DNA of 6,970 nt from Verrucomicrobiota bacterium (GTDB taxonomy: Bacteria > Verrucomicrobiota > Verrucomicrobiia > Opitutales > Opitutaceae): assembly GCA_030916665.1 (NCBI GenBank), contig JAUPWC010000698.1, positions 1 to 6,970 on the forward strand. The letters are read 5' to 3'. Below the pieces are notes generated by a model. The model did not search any database. It was not told the origin of the DNA and saw only the letters and a list, made by a program, of their open reading frames with translations. How positions within the stretch are numbered: position 1 is the stretch's first letter; each line of letters begins with the position of its first letter. Position numbers and translations under genes: made by a program. Shown here one piece after another: positions 1 through 5,603 of the stretch.

Positions 1-623
1 ATGCCCTCGACCCAGGTGAGGTTGATGACCTGCTTGCGGTTGGCGCGGAAAAAATTCCTCGGATCGAGCCGCTCCTCCATCGCCGTGAGCGAGCGGAAAA
101 GCTGCGGTTTGTGATCGTCGAAGTGCAAGCGCGTGTAGTTGCCCTCGGATTCGAGCAGGCGGATGCTCTTCACCGGCACGAACCAGCAGCGGTCGCCCTC
201 GCGCACGAAGACCTTGTCTTCCAACGTCAGCCGCGTGGCCGGCAGCGGGGAGACCGAGCCGGCGGGCGCGGTCTCGCGAGCGCGCAAACGCTCCAGGGCG
301 GCGATCAGGCGGTTGGGATCGACGGGCTTGAGCAGGTAGTCGAGCGCGTTGAACTCGAAGGCCTTCACGGCAAACTCGTCGTAAGCGGTCGTGAAAATTA
401 CGGCCGGCAGCGGCGGCTCGAGCCGCTCCAGCAGGCTGAAGCCATCGGCCCCGGGCATCTGCACGTCGAGGAACAGCAAGCCGGGCTTGAGTTCGGCGAC
501 CTTTTGCACGGCGTCCTCCACATCGACGGCCTCGCCGCCGATCTCGATGTCGGGATGGGCCGCGAGGAGGCGGCGGAGCTCGTTGCGCGCGAGGCGTTCG
601 TCGTCGATCAGGAGGGCTTTCAT
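1..623 (-). CDS. LytTR-family response regulator (3' end outside window)
   Basis: Cytoplasmic response regulator, partner of the adjacent histidine kinase; 207 residues are visible and the C-terminus lies beyond the left edge. Residues 1-115 form a receiver domain: acidic pocket D7-D8-E9, phosphoacceptor D53 in LFLDVQMPG, T78/T79 in FTTAYDE and K99 in LLKPVD. After a linker (about 116-130), a LytTR DNA-binding domain begins near residue 132, with VPVKSIRLLESEGNYT (150-164) and FFRANRKQVINL (191-202), both typical of that fold. Family members are usually about 240-250 residues, so some 40 are missing here. The start ATG overlaps the kinase stop as ATGA (620-623), and no Shine-Dalgarno precedes it, so translation is probably coupled to the kinase. 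LytTR regulators bind promoter direct repeats when phosphorylated; the targets cannot be read from this window. Confidence 0.93.
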   Translation of the reverse strand, partial: MKALLIDDERLARNELRRLLAAHPDIEIGGEAVDVEDAVQKVAELKPGLLFLDVQMPGADGFSLLERLEPPLPAVIFTTAYDEFAVKAFEFNALDYLLKPVDPNRLIAALERLRARETAPAGSVSPLPATRLTLEDKVFVREGDRCWFVPVKSIRLLESEGNYTRLHFDDHKPQLFRSLTAMEERLDPRNFFRANRKQVINLTWVEG

Positions 624-1738
624 CGGGAGGCGCGGCCAGAAGCCGTGGGAATGAGCACATGGGCGGTCACGCTGCCGGCGGATTCGGCGACGAGGCTGAG
701 GCGGGCCCGGTCGCCGAAGAGCAGCTGCAGCCTTTCCGAGGCATTGCGCAGGCCCACGCCGGTCGAGGAACCGGCCTTGGCGGCGGCGGCGCTGGGCGGG
801 GCGGCGAGGTCGCCGGGATTGCTCACCCGGATGTGCAGGTCCTCGCCCTCCAGCGCGGCGCCGATGGCGATCTCGCCGCCTTCGCGGCGCGTGGAAATGC
901 CGTATTTGACCGCGTTCTCGACCAGGGTCTGGAGCAGCATGGGCGGCACGGAATGGACGCGGGCCTCGTCGCTCACGTTCCACCGCACGCGCAGGCGGTC
1001 CTCGTGGCGGATCAGTTCGAGCGCGAGGTAGTCTTCGACGATGCGGATCTCCTCCTCAAGCGGCACGGTCTCCTGCTGGCCCGATTGGAGCGAATAGCGC
1101 AGCATGTTGGCGAGGCGGGTGACCGACTCGCGGGCGCGCGGGGCATCCTCGTCGATCAGCGCGCGCAGGCTGTTGAGGGAGTTGAACAGGAAGTGCGGAT
1201 TGACCTGCGACTTGAGGGCACGGAGTTCGGCCTCCTTCACGCTGGCGGCGAGCCGGAGCTGCTCCAGCTGCATGCGGCGCAGGCGTTCAAAGGTGTGGTA
1301 AATGAAATAGAGGCTGAACCAGCCGCAGAAAAGCAGCGCGCCGTTGAACGTCGAGGCGGTCATGCCGAGCGTGATCGTGAGCTTATCCGAGTGCCAGGGC
1401 TCGCCCAGCACGCCGTAGATGTAGCCGAAGCCGACCACCGTCCAGACCAGCGACATCACGAACGCCAGGCCCAGCACCCGCGGCAGCAGCGACGCCCAAC
1501 CCAGCTGCAACCAGCCCCAGCGCCTGATCAGCGGCCGGGAATAATGCGTGAGCAGCAGGCCCTGCAGGATGATCATGGCCAGAATGGACCGGTCGTGGAG
1601 CGAAGTCCGGCTGGCGGAGTCCACCGCATCCTGCATCAGCAGCTGCATGCCAAGGAGGCCGCCCCAGCCGGACGCCTGGCCGAGCACGTAGAGCCGGTGT
1701 TTGGCGCGCTCCAACTTGGCCTCAGGGTCGGCGGTCAT
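620..1738 (-). CDS. LytS/YehU-type sensor histidine kinase
   Basis: Inner-membrane sensor kinase predicted to phosphorylate the LytTR regulator that follows it. From the chosen start it has 372 residues. Hydrophobic segments lie at about 51-66, 84-112 and 122-147, with a weaker one near 19-39. There is no recognisable extracellular sensor domain. A short coiled linker (150-175) leads to the His_kinase domain, with phosphoacceptor H182 in QVNPHFLFNSLNSL. The HATPase_c domain has an N box (LVENAVKYG, 272-280) and a glycine-rich box (STGVGLRNASERL, 325-337). The frame stays open upstream across the neighbouring kinase gene, so the start is uncertain: ATG 1738 begins just before the conserved-looking part, while ATG 1831 would add 31 low-complexity residues. 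Neither has a good ribosome binding site. The stimulus is unknown. The family call is secure; the start is not. Confidence 0.92.
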   Translation of the reverse strand: MTADPEAKLERAKHRLYVLGQASGWGGLLGMQLLMQDAVDSASRTSLHDRSILAMIILQGLLLTHYSRPLIRRWGWLQLGWASLLPRVLGLAFVMSLVWTVVGFGYIYGVLGEPWHSDKLTITLGMTASTFNGALLFCGWFSLYFIYHTFERLRRMQLEQLRLAASVKEAELRALKSQVNPHFLFNSLNSLRALIDEDAPRARESVTRLANMLRYSLQSGQQETVPLEEEIRIVEDYLALELIRHEDRLRVRWNVSDEARVHSVPPMLLQTLVENAVKYGISTRREGGEIAIGAALEGEDLHIRVSNPGDLAAPPSAAAAKAGSSTGVGLRNASERLQLLFGDRARLSLVAESAGSVTAHVLIPTASGRASR

Positions 1739-1999
1739 CGCCGCGGAGCGAACCACGCCACCCCGGCCCGGGGCAAGACCGTCCCGTCGGGACAGGGAGA
1801 CGACGGGCGCGGTGGTGACAGCGGATGACATGGCGCCATGGTGCCGGGGCCGGCCCGGGCCGCACACGGCGGATTGGACGAGCGGTCGGAGCGCCCCGTC
1901 GGGCGGAAGTTCGCCACGTGTTAAAAATTCGGCTGCGACGAAAAACCCCTTTACCCGCCGCAGCCGGCTCCGCACGCTGAAGGCTTTCCGCCTCCACGC
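1739..1999. promoter_or_regulatory. Divergent intergenic region between histidine kinase and sugar kinase
   Basis: This gap should hold the promoters for both divergent genes. Most of it is very GC-rich, with short self-complementary stretches (TGGCGCCA at 1831-1838, GGCCCGGGCC at 1853-1862). The only AT-rich island is at about 1920-1952 (TTAAAAATTC, then AAAAACCCCTTT), where a -10 element or leader could sit. No convincing -35/-10 pair was found on either strand. An 8-bp inverted repeat lies at 1930-1966 and is listed separately. If the kinase starts at 1831, the gap shortens to 168 bp. Confidence 0.35.
1930..1966. repeat. Inverted repeat upstream of the sugar kinase
   Basis: The arms CGGCTGCG (1930-1937) and CGCAGCCG (1959-1966) are exact reverse complements, separated by 21 bases that include the AT-rich island. 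The right arm ends 33 bases before the sugar-kinase ATG. It could be a leader hairpin or a pair of regulator half-sites. The long spacer is unlike a compact LacI-type operator. In such GC-rich sequence an 8-bp match could also be chance. Confidence 0.35.
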
Positions 2000-2956
2000 A
2001 TGAAGCCCCGCGTCGTCATCGTCGGCAGTTATGTCCAGGATCTCTCCTTCTACGTCGCGGAATTTGCCCGACCGGGCGAAACCCTGCCCGCCGACCTGCG
2101 GCCCGGCGCCGGCGGCAAGGGCTTCAACCAGGCCGTCGCCGCCACCCAGGCGGGCGTGCCCACTCTGTTCATAGGCGCCATCGGCCACGACGCGGCCGGC
2201 ACGGGGGCCCGGGATTTTGCCCGGCAGCACGGTGTCCGCGCGGAATTCGTGGTGAAGAAAAAGGAGCCCACCGGCGTCGCTTCCATCGCGATCAATTCCG
2301 CGGGCCAGAACCAGATCCTCGTGGCGCTCGGCGCCAACCTCGCGCTCCACGTCCGCGACGTGCCGGTCCGCCCGCTGACCGGCGCCGAGGTCGTCGTCTG
2401 CCAGGCGGAGAGCGACATGAAGACCGCCGCGCACGTCCTGCGCACCGCGCGGCGCCAGGGCGCGGTCACGATCTTCAACCCTGCGCCCATGCACGCCAAG
2501 GTGGACCTCGCCATCCTCCGCCACGTTGAGGTGCTCATCCCCAACGAGGCCGAGTTCGTCGCCCTCGTGAACCGCTCGCCCCGCAGCGGCCTGAAGAATT
2601 TCACCACCGAGGCGCTCCTCCGCCTCGCGCCCGACCGCCTGCACACGCTCTGCCGCACCTTCAACGTGCCCATCGTCATCGTCACGCTTGGCGTCGGCGG
2701 CTGCTTCGTCTCGCAGCCCGACGTCTATGCGCGCGTCAACGCGCACGGCGTGGACCCGGTGGACACGACCGGCGCGGGCGACGCCTTCGTCGGCGGCTTT
2801 GCGGCCGGCTTGGTGAAGTTCAACAAAAACGTCTTCGAGGCCGCCCATTTCGCCAACGCCGTCGCCGCACTGGCCGTCACGCGTCACGGCACCGCCAGCG
2901 GCATGCCCACGGCGCGCGAGATCGCCCGCTTCCTGCGCCGCCGCGACCATGCGTAG
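2000..2956 (+). CDS. rbsK: Ribokinase-like PfkB-family carbohydrate kinase
   Basis: Cytoplasmic ATP-dependent sugar kinase of 318 residues, most like ribokinase, which makes ribose 5-phosphate from D-ribose. The N-terminus (VVIVGSYVQDLSF, then PGETL) matches the ribokinase pattern. GGKGFNQAVAA (38-48) is the substrate-binding signature; NPAP (160-163) and IPNEAEF (180-186) follow. ITLGVGG-like VTLGVGG lies before the nucleotide site. DTTGAGDAFVGG (255-266) is PfkB signature 2, with D261 as the expected catalytic base, and AALAVTRHG closes the domain. The length is near the usual 300-310; the stretch after NEAEF (about 187-220) looks slightly longer than in E. coli RbsK. The start is the first in-frame ATG after the divergent region, without a clear ribosome binding site. 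No ribose transporter or regulator is adjacent, so another sugar or nucleoside substrate is possible. The family is certain; the exact substrate is not. Confidence 0.9.
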   Translation: MKPRVVIVGSYVQDLSFYVAEFARPGETLPADLRPGAGGKGFNQAVAATQAGVPTLFIGAIGHDAAGTGARDFARQHGVRAEFVVKKKEPTGVASIAINSAGQNQILVALGANLALHVRDVPVRPLTGAEVVVCQAESDMKTAAHVLRTARRQGAVTIFNPAPMHAKVDLAILRHVEVLIPNEAEFVALVNRSPRSGLKNFTTEALLRLAPDRLHTLCRTFNVPIVIVTLGVGGCFVSQPDVYARVNAHGVDPVDTTGAGDAFVGGFAAGLVKFNKNVFEAAHFANAVAALAVTRHGTASGMPTAREIARFLRRRDHA

Positions 2957-2998
2957 GGCCGCGCCACGGCCCGGTTACCGGTTAAGAGCTAAAGGACG

Positions 2999-3508
2999 AT
3001 GACAAATCGCATGGCGAAAACGAAACCGACCGCCTTCCGGGCGAAGCTCTACCAAGTAACGATGGTGCGCTGGGTGGACCTGCCGAAGCGCGCCGTGGAT
3101 GCGCTCGGCCTGCCCCGTGCCGACATCAAGGGCGGCGGCCTCGGGCTGAACGCCCTGCTCCGTTTCAACGACGACCTCGACCGCGTGACGCTTCTGCCCG
3201 GCAAGCGCGGCCACTACAAACTGGCCTTCAAGGCCGAGCTGCTGCGCGGCGCCGGCGTGGACGCGGGCGACACGGTGGACTTCACGCTCGCCCCCGACAC
3301 CGCCTCGCGCGAACCCGAGCTGCCCGCCGAACTGGCCCGCGCCTTCCAGAACCGCCCGCAGCTCCGCGAGCGCTGGCTGGCGCACAGCGTCGCCATCCGC
3401 CGGCAGATCATCCGCTACATCACCGACGCCAAGACCGTCGAGACGCAGACGAAACGCTGCTGGATCTTCATCGAGCGCCTGGCCGAGACCGGGAAGCTCA
3501 GCGCCTGA
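2999..3508 (+). CDS. YdeI/OmpD-associated family protein (DUF1905 + OmdA domains)
   Basis: Soluble protein of 169 residues with two small domains. Residues about 12-100 resemble DUF1905: FRAKLYQ, WVDLPKRAVDALGL, LLPGKRGHYKLAFKAELLRGAGVDAGDTVDFTL. Residues about 107-165 resemble the OmdA (YdeI/OmpD-associated, 'bacteriocin-protection') domain: LPAELARAF, then a helical region rich in arginine and aromatic residues ending IFIERLAETGKLSA. The biochemical role of this common family is not established, and the 'bacteriocin protection' name should not be taken as proven here. It lies 42 bp after the sugar kinase on the same strand and may share its transcript. The start is ambiguous: AAAGGA (2991-2996) is only 2 bases from ATG 2999 and 14 bases from ATG 3011 (MAKTKPTAF), so neither spacing is ideal. 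No signal peptide or membrane segment is visible. Confidence 0.85.
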   Translation: MTNRMAKTKPTAFRAKLYQVTMVRWVDLPKRAVDALGLPRADIKGGGLGLNALLRFNDDLDRVTLLPGKRGHYKLAFKAELLRGAGVDAGDTVDFTLAPDTASREPELPAELARAFQNRPQLRERWLAHSVAIRRQIIRYITDAKTVETQTKRCWIFIERLAETGKLSA

Positions 3509-3514
3509 CCCGCC

Positions 3515-3556
3515 TTGTCATCGCGAGACCTGCGCAGCAGGTCGTGGCGATCCAGC
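3515..3556. repeat. Palindromic intergenic repeat, probably an interspersed repeat copy
   Basis: This element fills most of the 54-bp gap between two convergent genes. The inner stem is GACCTGC (3527-3533) with GCAGGTC (3537-3543) around a GCA loop. An outer stem pairs ATCGC (3520-3524) with GCGAT (3547-3551) across a small internal loop. The flanks TTGTCATCGCGAG and GTGGCGATCCAGCG resemble a well-known type of dispersed bacterial palindrome (recalled pattern GTCATTGCGAG ... GTGGCAATCCAG). On the minus strand it translates to the familiar spurious peptide WIATTCCAGLAMT. No T-run follows on either strand, so it is not a standard intrinsic terminator. Confidence 0.6.
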
Positions 3557-3562
3557 GAAACG

Positions 3563-3991
3563 TCAGTTGTTCGGAATGAACCCCTGCCCCTTCGGCTTCG
3601 TCAACTGCCGGGCGAAAATCGGCACAAACTGGGTCACGCCCAGCACCCCGAGCACGAACAGGTCGTCGCGAAACGGCCCGCCGAGGAAAATGCCGAGAAT
3701 GCCGCACGCTTCCGCCAGCGCCAAGCCGACGACATAGATCGGGAACGCCCGTTGCAGGCTGTCGAAGCGCGGCAGCACGAGCCAGCGGATGACGATGCTC
3801 ACGAAGAGCGGCACGAGCCCGACGAGATGCTTGAGCACATCCTTCTCCGCCACCGGCTTCACCGGCCCGCGCCCGAGGAACAGATAGATCACAATCAGAC
3901 CGCCCAAGATCGCCACCCAGACAATCCACCAGATGAGGAGCATCTGCTTGTTTGTGTCAGCAGCCGACGATTGGGTGCGAAGAGGGTTCAT
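3563..3991 (-). CDS. Small four-helix membrane protein of unknown function, coupled to the PIN toxin gene
   Basis: I do not recognise the family. The 142-residue product has a polar N-terminus (1-16), then hydrophobic segments at about 17-39 (LLIWWIVWVAILGGLIVIYLF), 54-73, 84-104 and 111-127, and a short basic tail ending KGQGFIPNN. Four transmembrane helices with no large soluble domain are predicted by eye. No catalytic motif or signal-peptidase site stands out. The start ATG 3991 overlaps the stop of the upstream PIN-domain gene as ATGA (3988-3991), which fixes this start and suggests translational coupling. It is therefore probably made from the toxin-antitoxin transcript, although a chance junction of an unrelated gene is possible. 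The stop lies just beyond the palindromic repeat at 3515-3556. Confidence 0.8.
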   Translation of the reverse strand: MNPLRTQSSAADTNKQMLLIWWIVWVAILGGLIVIYLFLGRGPVKPVAEKDVLKHLVGLVPLFVSIVIRWLVLPRFDSLQRAFPIYVVGLALAEACGILGIFLGGPFRDDLFVLGVLGVTQFVPIFARQLTKPKGQGFIPNN

Positions 3992-4431
3992 GGTTGGATC
4001 ATCTTCAGGCCGCAGGCGACAGCGAGTTTGGCTTGCCGAATATCGTAGGTCAGGAACTGCCGCGCACCAAGCTCCATGGCCGAGGCGACATGCAGCACAT
4101 CCAAAGCGCGCGTGCCAATCCGCGTCGTGTGCTGCTCGCTCAGTTCCGCCGTGAGGTCCATGACTGCTCGCCATGGCACGTCCATCAGACGCAAATCGTC
4201 AGCCTGCAGATCGCGGGCAAAGACCTGCTGGAACGTCGAGAACGCAGCTTCCGTTATGTCCCCACGGAATACGGCTGACGCCATTGAGTTTACCAATTCG
4301 GCCCTGGTGAAACGAGTCAGGATCAGAGCACCGGGATGCCTGAACCGCCACTTCGCCATGGCAGCCGAACGGGTATCATGCGCATAGAGCTGCCGTAACG
4401 CGCTGGAATCGATATAAACCTCACCGGTCAT
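3988..4431 (-). CDS. vapC: PIN-domain toxin ribonuclease (VapC type)
   Basis: Toxin of a type II toxin-antitoxin pair; PIN-domain VapC proteins are Mg2+-dependent ribonucleases that cut specific RNAs. The 147-residue protein is close to the usual 130-150. The acidic active-site set appears in order: D8 in VYIDSSAL, E45 in FTRAELVNSM, D111 in ALDVLHVASAM, and D130 in FLTYDIRQAKLA. All four are present, so it looks intact and probably active. It overlaps the antitoxin gene by 11 bp with ATG 4431, chosen because the PIN core begins four residues later; ATG 4443 would add MQIA and lengthen the overlap to 23 bp. Neither start has a clear ribosome binding site, so coupling to the antitoxin is likely. 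Its stop overlaps the next membrane-protein start. Base composition looks less GC-rich than in neighbouring genes, consistent with acquisition. Confidence 0.9.
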   Translation of the reverse strand: MTGEVYIDSSALRQLYAHDTRSAAMAKWRFRHPGALILTRFTRAELVNSMASAVFRGDITEAAFSTFQQVFARDLQADDLRLMDVPWRAVMDLTAELSEQHTTRIGTRALDVLHVASAMELGARQFLTYDIRQAKLAVACGLKMIQP

Positions 4432-4675
4432 CGCGATCTGCATCCATCGCCCGCGAAGCCTCTGCGGAAATCGGTTTGGGCATGTAGCTCAGGAGTCGGG
4501 CGTAATAATCAATGCGTTCCGGCTTTTTTGTCCGGTTTTTCTTGGGCGGAGTATAAGGCCGGATGATGTAGGCCGCCTGCCCGCGCTCGGTCACGACAAC
4601 CTCCCCCTCCCGCTCGATCATGTCGCGGACCTTCGGGAACTCCGTGCGGAGCTGGCGGACACTGGCGGTCTTCAT
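4421..4675 (-). CDS. vapB: Phd/YefM-type antitoxin of the PIN-toxin pair
   Basis: Antitoxin expected to bind and neutralise the downstream PIN toxin and to repress its own promoter. It has 84 residues. The N-terminal half (MKTASVRQLRTEFPKVRDMI, then EGEVVVTERGQAAYIIRPY) matches the Phd/YefM DNA-binding and dimerisation fold. A lysine-rich linker (PPKKNRTKKPERI) leads to a C-terminal segment (DYYARLLSYMPKPISAEASRAMDADRDDR overall, positions 4421-4507) of the kind that wraps the toxin. ATG 4675 is chosen because the Phd motif begins there and a perfect palindrome ends 2 bp upstream; ATG 4690 would add MFHNA and lies inside the palindrome. It sits 46 bp after the ALDH-like gene and overlaps the toxin gene, the usual antitoxin-first order. 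The symbol follows the toxin type; the antitoxin itself is Phd-like rather than AbrB-like. Confidence 0.88.
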   Translation of the reverse strand: MKTASVRQLRTEFPKVRDMIEREGEVVVTERGQAAYIIRPYTPPKKNRTKKPERIDYYARLLSYMPKPISAEASRAMDADRDDR

Positions 4676-4677
4676 GG

Positions 4678-4705
4678 CGTTGTGAAACATGGGTGTTTCA
4701 CAACG
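4678..4705. promoter_or_regulatory. Perfect 12-bp inverted repeat, candidate toxin-antitoxin operator
   Basis: The arms CGTTGTGAAACA (4678-4689) and TGTTTCACAACG (4694-4705) are perfect reverse complements around TGGG. The element ends 2 bp before the antitoxin ATG and starts 17 bp beyond the preceding ALDH-like stop. Antitoxins of the Phd family autoregulate by binding palindromes at this place, so an operator is the leading reading. No T-run follows on either strand, which argues against an intrinsic terminator. In a read-through transcript it would form a strong hairpin at the antitoxin start codon. Confidence 0.7.
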
Positions 4706-4721
4706 GGACGCAAGCCGAAGC

Positions 4722-5591
4722 TCACGCTCCCACCGGGTGCCAGGTGGTCTTGAACTCGAGGGTGTCGCGCAGGTCGTAGAGGCCCTGGGCCTTGTCGGAG
4801 AACCAGTCGATGGGTTCCTCGGCCTTGAGGAGCTTCACGCGTTTCACGCTCTCTGCGGCGCCGAGCTTGAGGGTCTTGCGTTCGTCGGCGTTGGCCACGC
4901 CGGTGATGGCGCGAAGGTGGGTGTGCGTGGCGAGCGTGGGCACGATTTCCTTGCGGAAGCCGGTGAGCAGATTGACCACGCCGCCGGGCAGGTCGCTCGT
5001 GGCGAGCATCTCGCCGAGCACGATGGCCGGATAGGGCTGCGCGGACGAGGCGAGCGCGACGACGGTGTTACCGGCGGTGATGGCCGGGGCAAACAGCGAG
5101 ACGAGTGCCAGTAGCGGCGCCTCGTCGGGCGCGAGCACGCCCACGATGCCCATGGGCTCGGTGACGGTGAAACTGAAGTGCGGCGAGGCGACGGGGTTCA
5201 CGTTGCCCAGCACCTGCTCATATTTGTCGGCCCAACCGGCGTAGTAGATGAGCCGGTCGATGGTCGCGGTGATTTCCTTCGCCGCCGCGGCTTTCGAGGC
5301 TCCGCCCAGCAGGAGCGCGTCGGCCATGTCGGCCTTGCGGGCCTCGATCATCTCACCGAGGCGGTAGATGATCTGGCCGCGGTTGTAGGGCGTGCGCTTC
5401 GCCCAGCCGGGGCCGGCCTTGGCGGCGGCCTCGATGGCGTTGCGCAGGTCTTTGCGCGTGCACTGCGGAATGTTGGCGAAGAACGCGCCCGTGGCGTCCT
5501 TGAGCGGGAAGGTGCGCGCGCTCTCGGAGCGGATGAACGCGCCGCCGACATAGACCTTGGGCGTTTTGGTGATGGGGAGTCGGGTGGCCAT
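4722..5591 (-). CDS. Truncated, catalytically incomplete aldehyde dehydrogenase-like protein (ALDH16-like half)
   Basis: A 289-residue protein related to the NAD-binding half of aldehyde dehydrogenases, which normally run to about 480 residues. Recognisable blocks are KVYVGGAFIRSESARTFPL (12-30), the helical RKDLRNAIEAAAKAGPGWAKR region (46-66), YYAGWADKYE (116-125), EPMGIVGVLAPDEAPLL (145-161), APAITAGNTVVAL (168-180), LPGGVVNLLTG (201-211) and HLRAITG (225-231). The PWN block with the oxyanion asparagine is replaced by PDE (155-157), the usual KPSE lysine is missing, and the LELGGK glutamate and catalytic cysteine region is absent. After residue 235 the sequence diverges, ending TLEFKTTWHPVGA. 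The PDEAPLL version and tryptophan-containing tail recall the second, non-catalytic domain of ALDH16. A structural or regulatory partner of a full ALDH is a guess. It starts 12 bp after the POT gene stop, so the two probably form an operon. Confidence 0.8.
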   Translation of the reverse strand: MATRLPITKTPKVYVGGAFIRSESARTFPLKDATGAFFANIPQCTRKDLRNAIEAAAKAGPGWAKRTPYNRGQIIYRLGEMIEARKADMADALLLGGASKAAAAKEITATIDRLIYYAGWADKYEQVLGNVNPVASPHFSFTVTEPMGIVGVLAPDEAPLLALVSLFAPAITAGNTVVALASSAQPYPAIVLGEMLATSDLPGGVVNLLTGFRKEIVPTLATHTHLRAITGVANADERKTLKLGAAESVKRVKLLKAEEPIDWFSDKAQGLYDLRDTLEFKTTWHPVGA

Positions 5592-5603
5592 AGCGAAAAA
5601 GAT

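Noticed and set aside
111..1031. Plus-strand open frame of 306 codons at the left end
   Set aside because: It runs antisense to the response regulator and the kinase C-terminus; both have full sets of conserved residues, so this frame is a shadow of GC-rich codon use.
659..1828. Long plus-strand open frame of 389 codons
   Set aside because: It is antisense to the histidine kinase, whose H box, N box and G box are clear. The antisense product is low-complexity and shows no family motif.
1832..2950. Minus-strand reading frame staying open from the histidine kinase across the whole sugar-kinase gene
   Set aside because: The translated stretch is rich in G, A, R, D, E and H with no domain, and it mirrors the strongly codon-biased sugar kinase on the other strand. 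The kinase proper starts at 1738 or 1831.
2956..2984. Hairpin GGGCCG/CGGCCC over the sugar-kinase stop, followed by two tandem CCGGTTA copies (2971-2984)
   Set aside because: There is no T-run, the arms are only 6 bp, and the 7-bp duplication is short. This is not enough to call a terminator or operator.
3498..3929. Minus-strand open frame ending in WIATTCCAGLAMT-type peptide
   Set aside because: This frame overlaps the four-helix membrane protein out of frame, and its end is merely the translated palindromic repeat.
4678..4705. Palindrome read as an intrinsic terminator for the POT/ALDH operon
   Set aside because: No run of T follows the stem on the transcribed strand, and the element abuts the antitoxin start, which fits an operator better.
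4689..5114. Plus-strand frame of 141 codons antisense to the ALDH-like gene
   Set aside because: The opposite strand carries recognisable ALDH blocks, whereas this product is glycine-rich and featureless.
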